64,000 bases of DNA from Linanthus parryae (Eukaryota > Streptophyta > Magnoliopsida > Ericales > Polemoniaceae): the NCBI GenBank assembly GCA_023055425.1, contig JALGPY010000005.1, positions 79,215,495-79,279,494 of the forward strand. Reading direction: 5' to 3'. Made by a program: the position numbers and the translations under genes. Under the pieces are notes generated by a model. The model searched no databases. It saw only the letters and a list, made by a program, of their open reading frames with translations, and was not told the origin of the DNA. Of the stretch, positions 13,040 to 24,393 are shown in pieces (the first letter of the stretch is position 1; every line of letters begins with the position of its first letter).

Positions 13040-13377
13040 TGTTGAGTTGGTGCCTTGAATTGGTCAAAGGCGGCCAAACTATTTGTTTCCAACTTTGATT
13101 AGGAAATATTGGAAGTCAAAGGCGGTGGAGGCTTAGATAGGAAACAACTTTGTTTCCGAATCGGATTTGGAATTTTTAAGAATTTTCTTAGCACTATATA
13201 AAGAACCTAGTAGTCACACTATTAGGCATGCACATAATTGTAGTCTTGTTCCTCTTAAGTGAATAAAGGGTTTTTTTCCGCCGTGGAGGTAGTTATCAAA
13301 TATTTTGCCAGCGAACCACGTAAAATCATGTGTTCTTCTTTATTCGTTCATTGTTCGTGAGATGGTTTGTCATAACA
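13040..13377 (+). repeat. Copia-2 5' LTR
   Basis: 338 bp, TG...CA, with a TATA box (ctatataaag, about 13194-13203) and the sequence CTTGTTCCTCTTAAGTGAATAAA downstream. It matches 20602-20940 with modest divergence, more than between the Copia-1 LTRs by eye. Confidence 0.92.
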
Positions 13378-13380
13378 AAC

Positions 13381-13393
13381 TGGTATCAGAGCT
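13381..13393 (+). promoter_or_regulatory. Copia-2 primer-binding site
   Basis: TGGTATCAGAGCT, three bases after the LTR end: initiator tRNA-Met complement. Confidence 0.88.
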
Positions 13394-13524
13394 CGGGTTT
13401 GGCGGTGTTTCAAGATCATGATCAAGGCGGAGCAACGCTAGGGTTTCACAGCTTGGTAAAATCAAAGCTAGAGTTTAGCGATCTAGGTGGAGCACGCGAC
13501 TAGGGTTCAAGATCCACAAAGAAC

Positions 13525-14228
13525 GATGTCCGGATCGATGTTGAAGATCGACAAGTTCAAATGAGGGAACAACTTCAGTCTGTGGAAGATAAAGATGGAG
13601 GCTTTGCTCAAACTGCAAGGCATATGGGCACCTTTGACTGCAGAAAAAGGAGACATGAATGTTAAATCAGCGGAGTTCAAGGCGATGGAGGATAAGGCAC
13701 ATTGTAACACTATGTTGTGCTTATCAGATGACGTGATCATCGAGGTCGCAGATCAGAAGGAAGCAGCGAAGCTCTGGCTCAGGTTGGAGAGTCTCTACAT
13801 GACGAAGAGTCTCACTAGCAAGTTGATGCTAAAGTAAAGGCTCTTCACTTTGCGGATGCTCGAAGGTACAGCTCTCAAGGACCATCTTGATGAATACAAT
13901 TCTTTTAGATTTGCGTAATACTGGCGAGAAGGTGGGCGACGAGGATGCTGCACTTTTGTTATTGATCTTGTTACCTAAATCATATGAGAACTTTGTGCAG
14001 TCGTTCATTGTGAACAAGGACGACTTATCCCTAGAGGAGGTCAGATCGGCGCTCCATGCTAGGGAACTGCGCCATAATTGTGCAGGCACAGGTACAGAGG
14101 ACCATGCTTCCAGAGTGATGGTGACGGGGGGAAGCAAGAAGGGTAAGAAGAACAAGAAAAAACATTTTTCTGGTTCTAAGTTGCTCAAGGATGTCTGTGC
14201 TTGGTGCAGGGAAAATGGGCATTGGAAG
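13525..14228 (+). pseudogene. Copia-2 gag, 5' part
   Basis: Start at ATG 13525 (MSGSMLKIDKF). It has the UBN2-type gag fold: the SLWKIKMEALL block, the DDVI...LWLRLESLYM block and a basic KKGKKNKKK stretch. It then enters the CCHC zinc knuckle (CAWCRENGHWK) at 14197-14229, which is broken by the inserted solo LTR. Stops at 13561 and 13835 and a frameshift near 13900 precede the break. In an intact element this protein would form the virus-like particle. Confidence 0.85.
14224..14228. repeat. Target-site duplication GGAAG, left copy
   Basis: GGAAG here and at 17277-17281 bracket the insertion exactly. Five bases is the usual LTR-retrotransposon integrase footprint. Confidence 0.92.
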
Positions 14229-17200
14229 TGTAACACCCATTGATTCCCAGACTTTCTGTTCCGGACCGGAGAGCCCGGGTGGGTGCTACTCAATATGAAG
14301 TGGCGGAAATCAAGAAAAAACACTGCCATAATTATATATGACATAGCCCAACAGTCTTAAACATCGTCTTAAAAATATTATTACACAAGAGATTTAACCA
14401 GTCTAGAGTCTGAGTTACTACGAGGACTGATTATTACTAGGTGAGTCCGCGTCCCCCTTCTTATGTCATGCCTTCTTCGTCTAGACATGCGGTGGGAATA
14501 AAATAGGAACCGCAGTTTTTCTAAAGTCGGCAATGAAATACTGAGTAAGTAAACACAAGCTTGTAAACAAATTATGAAGCATATCTTTCAAAAAGACAAT
14601 CACAAAGGAGAATGAACAATAAATACTTGAGGAATTAAGTATGAATACTGTGACTCATATGAAATTCTCTTTCTTTTGCCTTGCATCTCAATCTTTCTTT
14701 TAAATCTCAAATGGGGAATATTATTCCCAATCTATCTCTTCTTTATTGTCATAAATATCCTTCTCAAGTAAACTCGTATTATTAGCTTGTTGATACGGGG
14801 AAGATCTACTTTCACTAAGCTACCGAGACCTTAAGTGCCGGCACCCCCCTAAGACTCCTCGCGGCCAGAGAGGTCAGTACATGGAGCGACCCGGCAGGTT
14901 GCGACCGGGTTAAAATAATACGGGTCGAGTGAACGTAGTCAACACGACCAATCTAGCAATAATATAACGATCCGCGCACAACTCTTTCCACTTTACATTA
15001 TTAACGGATTACTGTTTTCGTGTGACAATCTCAAAACGTTTATCTCAAAACAAAATTAATCTCAAGTAATGCATGTAAGTCATAAATCACATTTTGAGAC
15101 AGATAATAAAATCATATTTCGACACGAAAGAAGCTAGGCACGCTAGGCTTGGCATGTTTACTCACCTTGATACCACGGCAAATATCACGTCAGCTTTCAC
15201 AGGTAGACGTAACCCTCGTCTACGAACTCGTCACCTACAGTTTATAATTTCTAAATCAATCACAAGTCCAAGTATGATATGTGGAATGCTATAATCCCAA
15301 CAAGTCTCGTTTGCCCCATAACACCATCAATTACTAGCATACAATATTTATATAATAAAACGGTGACGTAAACAACTACATTTTATTATTTTATTTTTCT
15401 TGTAGAAATATTACAACTTATATAATTGCTAATTTGTAAAATTAGTGAGTAAGAAATCGCATAATAAATTTATACACACTCATATTTAGGAAATAACAAA
15501 TTATTATACATCTTATTTTATATTAGGCGACCACAAAGTTTGATTTACGCTAATTTATTTATTAATAATATAAATACTATGTTAAGATAGTTAAATTTAT
15601 AAATATAGATTCAAACAAATGTTGGGTCATACATATTTATACATTTATGTTGGATAAATGATTTCTAATATCTAGGAAAAAGGATCAATTTTAATTAAAC
15701 AAGAGAAATAGGGATTGTTAATTAAGGAGTCTAATTATTAGTTATTAATTTCCTAATTTAAACTTTATAACTTATTTTATTTTGTCAATATTATCCAAAT
15801 AACCTATTTTACTTGAAGCACTTGTTTTACAAGCACCCGAAAATATTTATTTAACATCATATATTTTTATTTTGCTTATTTTACAAGAGAAACAACAATA
15901 TTTGATATTAAATAACTCTTACACAATTTTAATTGCCAAATTTTCTTTTACATAATTAAAACAATATTTAAAAACGTAGGAAATAATTTTAATCCAAAAT
16001 AGCCTCTTTAATTTTATAATTTATATGCAGTTTAGGTAAATAACAAATGGATCCCCCAAGTTTTGATAAAAGACACACAATAACCCCCCACTAACAAATA
16101 ACAGTTTGGTATGTGACAGATTCCAACCTTATAGTTTCTGAAAGTACACTTTAACCCCCAGTTCAAGAACACATAACACTTCCTTCACCCAATCGATCCA
16201 AGTCCAGATTTAGCTACTAAAATTGCATTTTGATTATCAAAAACGGATTAGGGGAGGATTTAGAAGTTACCCACACCAAAAATCGCGAAAAACGGTTGAC
16301 AATTGGGTCCGGTTGAGTTTGTCATCTTGGTGGCCGGCGATGACGGTCGAATCCGACGTTGTTGGCTACGATTGTTGGCGTTTATGGACTCCTCTGACTT
16401 CCAGGAGGTGAATGGCACCAATTTCAGGGTGTGGGTGCGTCGGATTCTGAGAGGCCGAGCTTTCACCGGCGTTAATGGTGTTGCTGACGATGGGGTAGCT
16501 CGACGGGACAACTCCGGGTCTCCTTGGCTTCAGCTAAGGCCTCCAAAGTTCTGGTCGGACCTCAGGGAGTCGATTGGGGTGGATGACAGAGAGTTGGTGC
16601 TTTGATTCGCCGGTCGTGCACTTCGCCGGCGGCGGAGGTCGTTTCTGCGGCGATCTTCTGCTGCTGTCGCCTTTCCGTCAGTCAAAATAGAGAGGGGAGG
16701 AGAGGAACGGGGTTGATACAGAGGGGGAGGGAGAGATCGAGGAGGATTTTGGTGGTGGTGTCGCCGTCGGGGAAGGCAGCGGCTTTGCCGCCGCCGCTGC
16801 TCTTGCTGCTGTTCGCCGATCAAAACAGAGGAGGGGGAGAGAGAGAGTGATGTGGAGGAGGAAGTGGTGGTGGCTGTGGTGGTGTTGTCGGTGATGGAGG
16901 TGGTGACGGTGTTGGTGGAAGTGATGGTGTTGGTTGCAGAAGAGGAGGGGACTGGGGTGTTTTTGAAGAAGAAGGTGAAGAAGAAGACAAGGTCTTCTTG
17001 ATATTTAGGAGAATTCTCTGCAGATTGTTTGTGTAAGTTGGTGGGGAAACTACTTCACATTATTTTATTACTATTATTTTCTTTTTCCTTTTTTTGTTTT
17101 ATTATTTAATCATCTTTTATTAGATTACATATGAGGCATTAAGGTTTCTTCAAATTGCAACCACAACCCCCCTTAATTAACTAGTTTATCTTTCTTAAAC

Positions 17201-17276
17201 TACAAATACCTCCCCAATTCACATTTAGACTTCACGAATGGCTATTAATTTACCCCTAAAAAAATGGGGTATTACA
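14229..17276. mobile_element. Solo LTR of a large LTR retrotransposon, inserted in Copia-2 gag
   Basis: 3048 bp starting TGTAACACCC and ending GGGGTATTACA (imperfect inverted ends, TG...CA), flanked by the perfect 5-bp duplication GGAAG. I find no internal direct repeat of the ends, primer site or pol coding, so it is best read as a single long LTR left after LTR-LTR recombination. Long LTRs with these ends are common in plant Ty3-gypsy chromoviruses; that assignment is inference. It holds a GC-rich block (about 14815-14900), an AT-rich middle, and a GGT/GGA-rich stretch (about 16850-17000). ORFs at 16223-16850 lack recognisable domains. Confidence 0.82.
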
Positions 17277-20200
17277 GGAAGAGAGATTTCCCGAAACAAG
17301 GTCAACAGGGGCATAATGGATCCGCAGCCGTAGCAAGACAAGGTAACTCGTCCTAGGATGATTACGTTCTAATGGCGGATGTTGTCATGCACTCTCAGGA
17401 TGTGTGGCTCCTTGATTCCGGAGCTTCCTATCATATTTTCTCTAACAGGGAGCTATTCTCGACGTACAACCAAACGGATGGAGGGTCTGTCTACATGGAA
17501 AACGAAGCCGTCTTTAAGGTGATTGGGAGCGGCTCAGTTAGATTGACGATGAATAATGGGAAGTTATATACTTTGGAACAAGTCAGACATGTACCACTTA
17601 TGACGAAGAATGTGATCTCCTTGAGCCTACTCGACAGCAAAGGATACAGTGAAGCTGGAGATCTACAAGTCTGCAAGGGTTCTAAGGAGATACTCAAGGG
17701 AGTCAAGTACGGGACTTTGTACATGTTTCAAGGTACGACAATTACAGGTTCTGCTGGAGTTGTCTCAGCCGAGATTAAGGAAGTTGATCCAACTAAGTTG
17801 TGGCATATGAGGCTCGGTCATATGAGTGAACGTGAAATGCAGGAACTTCACAACAAGGGATATCTCACCGGGCATTCGCCCAAGAGACTAGGGTTTTGTG
17901 AGAACTGCGTGTATGGGAAGCTACATCGTAGCAAGTTCCCTAAGGTGGTTCATATAATGAAAGATACTCTTGATTATATCCATTCGGATTGCTTGGGTCC
18001 ATCTCGATTCGAGGTGATAGGCGGGTACAGGTACTTTCTCATCATCATAGATGACTACTCCAGGATGACTAGGATAATCGTAATGAAGCACAAGAGTGAA
18101 GCCTTCGCAAGATTCAAGGAGTGGAAGACGCTAGTAAAGAATCAGGTGGGAAATAAGGTGAAGAGGTTCCGCATGGACAATGGCTTGGAGTTTTGTCCAT
18201 CAGAGTTTGATGGATTCTGCAAGGATCAGGGTATTGCACGCCATCGCACCGTTCGGCACACACCGTAACAAAACGATGTAGTCGAGAGAATGACGCTTTT
18301 GGCAAAATCAAGGTTCATGCTTTCGAATGCAGGTCTTTCTAGAGGCTTTTGGGTAGAGGCAGTTTCCATGGAATGCTATCTCATAAATCGGAGCCTGCGC
18401 ACAGGTATAGGATGCAAGATTCCTATGGAATCCGGTAGAGCAGTGGATTACTCGTATTTTAGAGTCTTTGGTTGTGTTGCCTATTATCACGTTGATGATG
18501 GAAAACTAGAACCAAGAGCTAAGAAAGGAGTATAGGGGTTTCGGAACAGGTGTGAAGGGATACAAGATATGGGAAGACAACAAGATTATACTTAGCAGAA
18601 GTGTAGTCTTTGATGAGAGTCCTATGTTGAAGAACTTCGTGGAGGTGGAGCTTGGGGATGCAGAGAAGAAGGTGGAGGGAGATCGGATCCTACCGATCCT
18701 AAGGATTCCGAAATTCCTTACACCGCCGTCGGAAGCCGAAGAGGAAGAAGCATAAGAGTCTGATAGTGAAGATGCGTCTCTACCAGAGGCACCAGATCAT
18801 AAGAGTATTGCGGTGGGAAGACAAAGAAGAGACATCAAGCCTCCTGCGAGATACAGAAATGACGGTATGGTGGGATATGCATTACAGGTAGCAGAAGAGG
18901 TGGCGGATGAGTCGTCCACCTACAAGGCCGCTATATCTAGTTCTGAGTGAGGACAATGGATTGCCGCAATGGGGGAGGAGATGGAGTCACTTAGCAAGAA
19001 CTCGACTTGGGAACTTGTTTAATTGCCAGCGGGAAGGAAGATAGTCAGTTGCAAGTGGGTTTTCAGAAGAAATGAAGGAACTACATCTGGAGAAGGCATC
19101 AAGTATAAGGAAAGGCTAGTTGCAAGAGGGTTCAGTAAAAAAGTGGGAGTTGACTACAACGAGATCTTCTCACCGGTGGTCAAACATACTTCTATCCGGT
19201 GCTACTAGCAATGGTGGCACACCACGACCTAGAGCTTGAGCAATTGGATGTCAAAACAACTTTTCTACATGGAGTGTTGGAACAGGAGATATACATGAGC
19301 CAACCGGAAGGGTTCCAAGTTCCAGGAAGAGAGAACCACGTGTGCAAGCTGAATAGATCTCTCTACGGAATTAAGCAATCACCGAGGCAATGGTACAAGA
19401 GGTTTGACAGCTTCATGTTGAAGATTGGTTACCACATGTGCGAGTATGATTGTTGCGTGTATCACAAGTTGTTGCGAAGTGGATCACGTATCTACCTAGT
19501 TCTATATATGGATGATATTTTGATCGCAATTCGGAATATCAAGGAAATTAGAGAACTAAAGAGTTCTCTCAGTGCGGAATTCGAGATGAAGGACCTGGGG
19601 GCTGCTCGGAAGATATTTGGAGTTGAGATCTATAGAGACAGGAAGAAGAAGAAGCTTTACTTGTCACAGCAGGGATACATCAAGAAGATCTTGAAAGATT
19701 CGGGATGCTATCAGCTAAAGCTATAGATAATCCTATGGCAACTCATAACAAGCTAGGAATGTACACCGTTCAGAATTAGGAGGAGAAGGAGTACATGTCC
19801 AAGGTTCCATATGCTAGCGCAGTTGGAAGCCTCATGTATGCTATGGTATGTACCCGACGGGACATAGCATTCGCTGTTAGTGTGGTTAGTCATTTTATGT
19901 TTCATCCGGGTAGGGACCATTTGCAGGCGGTGAAACGGATATTCAGATACCTTAAGGGTACGTCAGACATTGGCCTATGCTATGGGGCTAGTGAAGAAAT
20001 CTTGGTAGCTGGTTTCTCGGATGCGGGATATGCAGGGGATATTGATAGTAGAAGATCAATTACAGGTTATGTGTTTGCTCTGGGAGCATCTATTGTGAGT
20101 TGGAAGGCTACGCTACAGCCGACGGTGACTTTGTCCACCACGGAGGCGGTGTATATGGCTCTAACGGAAGTAGTAAAGGAGGCAATTTGGCTCAAAGGAA

Positions 20201-20460
20201 TAGTCAATGATATTGGGCTACTTCAAGATCAGGCGATAGTCTATTGTGACAGCTTGAGTGCAATTTGCTTGACTAAGTACAAGGTTCATCATGAGAGGAC
20301 CTAGCATATTGACATCTGATATCACTTTCTGAGAAGTGAAAGCAGGATCAAGGTGATGAAGGTGGGGACTGATGACAACCCCGCGGATATGTTCACCAAG
20401 CCGGTGTCGGTGAGCAAGTTCCAACATTGTCTGGAATTGCTCAACATCTTGAGCCAGTGA
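17277..20460 (+). pseudogene. Copia-2 gag end and pol (protease, integrase, RT, RNase H)
   Basis: Continues the gag zinc knuckle after the insertion. Then: protease LDSGASYHIF (about 17413-17442); integrase zinc finger (HMRLGHMSE...CENC); integrase core HSDCLGP and RMDNGLEF; RT with the DVKTTFLHG block (about 19247) and YMDD catalytic motif (about 19507); RNase H with LSTTEA near 20130. The protein would end with LNILSQ at 20460. Breaks include a stop at 18266, TAG near 18532, TGA near 18948, TAA at 19019, a frameshift near 19200, and stops near 19723 and 20302. Family assignment is firm; the copy is dead. Confidence 0.9.
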
Positions 20461-20601
20461 GGCCCTTCGGGACATGTCGGACCCGGTGGGGTCCAGTGAG
20501 TCTCTATGAAGAGAGACATAGGGTGGGGAGAAGACGTAGATTTATTAACGAGAAGAGGAGCAGCTGCTGTTGACGAGACAATTAAAGTCAAGGTGGAGAT
20601 T

Positions 20602-20940
20602 TGTTGAGTTGGTGCCTTGAATTGGTTAAAGGCGGCCAAACTCTTTGTTTCCAACTTTGATTAGGAAACATTGGAAGTCAAAGGTGGAGGAGCATTAGTT
20701 AGGAAACAACTTTATTTCGAAATCGAATTTGGAAACTTTAGGAGTTTTCTTAGCACTATATAATGAACCTAGTAGTCACACTTTTAGGCATGCACATCAT
20801 TGTAGTCTTGTTCCTCTTAAGTGAATAAAGGGTGTTTTTTCAGTCGTGGAGGTAGTTCGCGAATATTTTGCTAGCAAACCACGTAAAATCACGTGTTCTT
20901 CTTTATTCGTCCATTGTTCATGAGGTGGTTTGTCATAACA
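20602..20940 (+). repeat. Copia-2 3' LTR
   Basis: 339 bp copy of 13040-13377. The purine tract AAGGTGGAGAT lies just upstream at 20590-20600. Confidence 0.92.
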
Positions 20941-21165
20941 ATTAATGTTCATGGGACATTTGCGGGACTCTGATGAGTGAAAGGAAGTTAAGAAAGTTTA
21001 ACTCAAAGGTGAATTGCATATCAGATTTCAATATGATGGAAATAACATTATTGCATTTTAGGTGAATAATCATGCTAATGTTTGTAAATAATATAGTGAA
21101 TAATTATATAATTGGTTATTGTAATAAATATGTAAAAGATATAACTCTATCCTAATTAGTTCCTA
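20941..21165. other. Spacer between Copia-2 and the mariner-like element
   Basis: About 225 bp of AT-rich sequence. I see no gene or repeat apart from the ATTAA flank of Copia-2 and the TA target (21164-21165) of the next element. Confidence 0.5.
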
Positions 21166-21562
21166 CTTCCTCCGTTCTCTATCTTTCTTCACAGTTTCTA
21201 TTTTCGTCAGTTCTCTATCTATCTTCACCTTTCCATTTTGGGCCACTTTTTAGTGGCTAAATGACCATCCTGTCCTCATTGAAATGCCAACATTCAAATA
21301 TCTATACTGATTTAACATATCAGTTTAGGCCCAATTCTTGACCCAACCCAGTCCAACTAACCTAAACTAATCCTAATTAGCCCACTTAGCCACTAAACAT
21401 GCAACCCTAATTCCACTCACAAAAAATTTACCGATCTCTCATTCTACTCTAACTCTCTCTAAGTCTCTCTCGCTCATGTTATTCCGCAAATCACCGAGAA
21501 ACGACGCTCTTCATCTTCGTCTCCTCCCCGACTTTCTTGGTTGCTGACTGCTTCAATCTTCC

Positions 21563-22130
21563 ATGGATGAACAATTCTACGGTATGGTCGTTCCTGATTT
21601 GTAGGACGACGAGTTCTATAGTTTGATTGTCCCTGATTCGGAAGACGACGAACTCCATATCACCGGCGATGGTGTATGTTCGTCTGATCTTGGTTTCGAA
21701 TCGGTTGGATCTGGTTCGCAAGTCCCCCATCCGTTCGATTTAGACGAGACCAAAGAAGACTATGGTGATCTGATGGTTCTGGATGGTGTCGATTCGTCTG
21801 GCAATGGTGTCCGATCGGTTGGATCTGCTTTGCCTGTGCCCTCTCCGTTCGATTCAGATGAGACCCAACCGTATGAGGGCGATCTGTTGGTTGCGGATTG
21901 TGTTCCTCCGGTTCCTTCTGCAAACCTTAACACCGATCTGCCTGATTCGGATGAGACCCAACCTCCAGACGACGGCAATTCGGTGATTGTTTCCGAAAAC
22001 CCTTCGCCTCCTTCAGATGATGAAATTGAAATGGATGAAGAGAGGCAAAAGTACTATCGTGTGCTCGGATGGTGGTCCCATGCTGTCTTGAGACTTATCC
22101 CAGAAGGGAGGTACTCTTGCTCTTTAATTA
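21563..22130 (+). pseudogene. Gene-like exon inside the mariner-like element, function unknown
   Basis: A coding-looking segment of about 190 codons starting at ATG 21563, broken by one TAG at 21602. It is strongly acidic and built from repeated units: VPDxxDDEFY/VPDSEDDEL near the start, then three spaced PFDLDE / PFDSDETQP / PDSDETQP modules. It ends in a less repetitive segment (EERQKYYRVLGWWSHAVLRL). The frame runs to a GT (about 22111) that could be a splice donor; the next sequence is non-coding repeats. A CT-rich leader with several tctctc motifs precedes it. I do not recognise the protein. Its orientation is opposite to the transposase, and mariner elements normally encode only transposase, so I infer capture of a host first exon. 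Confidence 0.55.
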
Positions 22131-22159
22131 CCCGATCTTGAACTGGTCTGCAACATGAT

Positions 22160-22535
22160 ACTTCACTTGACATGTTTATAATATTGAATTGATACCTAGA
22201 CTGAAACTGGCCTTGATCTGTTTCTATTATTTAACTGATAATTGAACATGATACTGCCATTTGATCTGTTGCATTAATTGAACTGATAATTAAAATACTG
22301 CCTTTGATCTGTTTCTGTTATTGAACTGATAATAAAACTGATACTGCCTTTGATCTGTTTCTGTTATTGAACTGATAATTGAACATGATACTACCTTTGA
22401 TCTATTTCATTTATTGAACTGATAATTAAAACTGATATTGCCTTTGATCTATTTCTTTTATTGAATTGATAATTGAACATGATACTGTTTTATTTATTGA
22501 ACTGATAATTAAACTGATTCTACATTTGATTGAAT
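22160..22535. repeat. Imperfect tandem repeat in the mariner-like element
   Basis: About eight copies of a ~45-60 bp unit built on TTTGATCTGTTTCTGTTATTG plus AACTGATAATTGAACATGATACTGCC, with unit-to-unit variation. It lies just downstream of the gene-like exon, where an intron or the transposase C-terminus would be expected. Confidence 0.8.
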
Positions 22536-22709
22536 GTGCAACTCAGTGATTACAATTCCACAACTGGTATGAGAGTTGCATTACTAGGTGACATTTGTTC
22601 GAGAGTTATGTTTTGAACTCAATGATTACAATTCCACCACTGGTTCATGCATTTCATCTGTTTGCAGATCTTCTTTGTGCCTCCACCTCCTCTGTGAATA
22701 GCCATATAC

Positions 22710-23930
22710 CTAACTTTCTTTATCTGGCCCAAATATAGGTCTTGCGACAGCACACAAAAATATTGACTTGGGTATGTAATGCTTAGACCTGCAGTCCTGA
22801 TATGGGACATCTTCTTCATCAAGAAAGATGTACTTGTCTTTCACTCTTTGCATATAGAACCATTTCTCATTAATGTGAATGATGCAATACATGTCTTTGA
22901 ATGTTATCGTCCTGTTTTGATCTACTTGTAGTGCTTGAAGGCAATACCTTATTTTGTTAATCTTGTGTCCATCTTTTAATTGGGGGTGGACATGACTGCA
23001 TTTTCTGAGTAACACCTTCTCCTTCATCCACCTATGGATTGTTGAAACATATACCTTCAACAGATCTGAAACATTGAACAGTTTGTGTGAATTTAGTTTC
23101 CAAGAAACTGTTGCAAATAATTCCATGATGAGTGAATTTAACACTTTTAGAATTTAGTTTCAAAAAAAATGTGTAGTTTGTGTGCATTTAACACTACGCA
23201 ACCAACTCCATGATGAGTGTATTACACACTTGAGAGTTTCACATTCTTTATGAATGCAGTTTCACATTCTTTATGAATGAATTTGCCAATAATGTAAAGT
23301 TTGGCATGGAAAATTTATTTGCAACCACTTTACAAACAACTCAATGATGGGTGCATTGCACTTCTGAGAGTTGCGCAGTTTATGTCAATTCTCTTGCAAT
23401 AACTTGTTGCAATAAATGTAGAGTTTGGCATGGCAATTATTTTGTGCAAGCACTTTACAATTTATTGCAACCAAGTCAATGTTGGGAATAAAGTTGGCAG
23501 ATAACGGTAGAATGTTGGCATTACTTCTTCCCAATAATTGTCAAGTTTGATAGGGCAATACACTTTGAAACAATTGACACTTTATGTGACACATAAAACT
23601 GTTGGGAATAAAGTTGGCAAAGAAACATTACCAGCAAGTTCTCTGATGGTTCTTCTATCTTGTGGTTCAATATCTCTCACTGCCTGCAAGTCCAACTGTG
23701 CTCTAGGCTTTTGTTAGCAATTTGTTTCTACTTTACGTTAATTCCAACACCTTTTTTCTTGCAATCAACAATCATTGCCCAGATTGTTTGCACTATTCTT
23801 CTGGACACTTTCCATATAGAAGCAACTTCATCCAGCTTATCTCTACCTAGTTTCATCTCAAAACTGTGGCTGAGAAAAAAATTCTTCATATCTTCTCTCT
23901 CCTCTGCTGTTAGTTTTTTTATCTTCATTG
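22710..23930 (-). pseudogene. Plant mariner-like transposase, inactivated and truncated
   Basis: Minus strand, N-terminus at right. The DNA-binding helix-turn-helix segment is at 23928-23728 (LTAEEREDMKNFF, VSRRIVQTIW). It continues with a frame change to about 23640 (DRRTIRELAG). The catalytic part is at about 23070-22710: STIHRWMKE, then HINEKWFYMQ and AVARPIFG. Plant members of this family carry HIDEKWF; here the first catalytic Asp is Asn. No second catalytic Asp region is visible. About 500 bp of repeat-like sequence (23145-23640) separates the two parts and may be an intron, since a TTTCAG acceptor lies near 23066 on the minus strand. The enzyme would cut and paste the element; this copy cannot. 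Confidence 0.85.
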
Positions 23931-24393
23931 TTATTGGATGATTTTCAGGTAAATGGTGTCGTGGATGATGAATCTGGAATGGAGCTTCTGTGGATGATGA
24001 AGAAGAAGGAGAAGAAGAAGAAGCTGTAGTGTTGTTGTACCACTAGGGATCAAAAAAATTTGGAAACTTTGATGTATTTTGGGTGTTCATGTTGTTCTTC
24101 ATGGTGTTCATGAAGAACATTATATTTTTTGTGTAATGAGGGTTAAAGGCCTCAAATGGGTGTGTTTTATAGGGTGTTTAATGATTTGACATCAAGTTTT
24201 CGTTTTTGTTTTATTGAATTAGATTTGGAGGGAAAATTTCAGTTTTGGTTTAACATTTTCAGTAGTGGAGTTTACTGTTCACATGTTTTGTTATGTTTAT
24301 TCATAAAGGCAGGGGTCTTTTTGAAAAGAGCCACTTTATCCTTAATAGTTTTGCCACAAAAAGTGTGAAGAAAGTGCCCGAACGGAGGAAGTA

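Larger units (their letters stand above)
13040..20940 (+). mobile_element. Copia-2: Tork/Tnt1-like Ty1-copia element, interrupted
   Basis: Short LTRs (13040-13377 and 20602-20940) begin TGTTGAGTTGG and end CATAACA. A primer site TGGTATCAGAGCT follows the first LTR, and a purine tract precedes the second. The flanks AATAA (13035-13039) and ATTAA (20941-20945) differ at one base, consistent with an aged 5-bp target duplication. The coding region is split at 14229-17276 by a later insertion. Gag and pol resemble the Tnt1/Tork group of plant copia elements. Multiple stops and frameshifts make it defective. Confidence 0.92.
21166..24391 (-). mobile_element. Plant mariner-like element (Tc1/mariner) carrying a gene-like segment
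   Basis: Inverted ends: 21166 reads CTTCCTCCGTTC..CTTTCTTCACA, and the complement of the right end at 24391 reads CTTCCTCCGTTCGGGCACT followed by TTCTTCACA. Both sides abut a TA (21164-21165, 24392-24393), the mariner target duplication. The cttcctccg start is shared with Stowaway MITEs and plant mariner-like elements. The right half carries transposase coding on the minus strand; the left half carries an unrelated plus-strand exon (21563-22130) and a tandem-repeat block. Element size is 3226 bp. Confidence 0.88.

Noticed and set aside
16223..16850. Possible gene inside the 3-kb solo LTR
   Set aside because: Overlapping frames on both strands, no domain, no splice structure; explained by GC-rich LTR sequence.
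14229..17276. DNA transposon with TGTAACACCC inverted ends
   Set aside because: The 5-bp GGAAG duplication and TG...CA ends fit an LTR integrase better; no transposase or long TIR is present.
22160..22535. Short repeats with spacers considered as an array
   Set aside because: The 'spacers' are diverged copies of the same unit; this is an ordinary imperfect tandem repeat.
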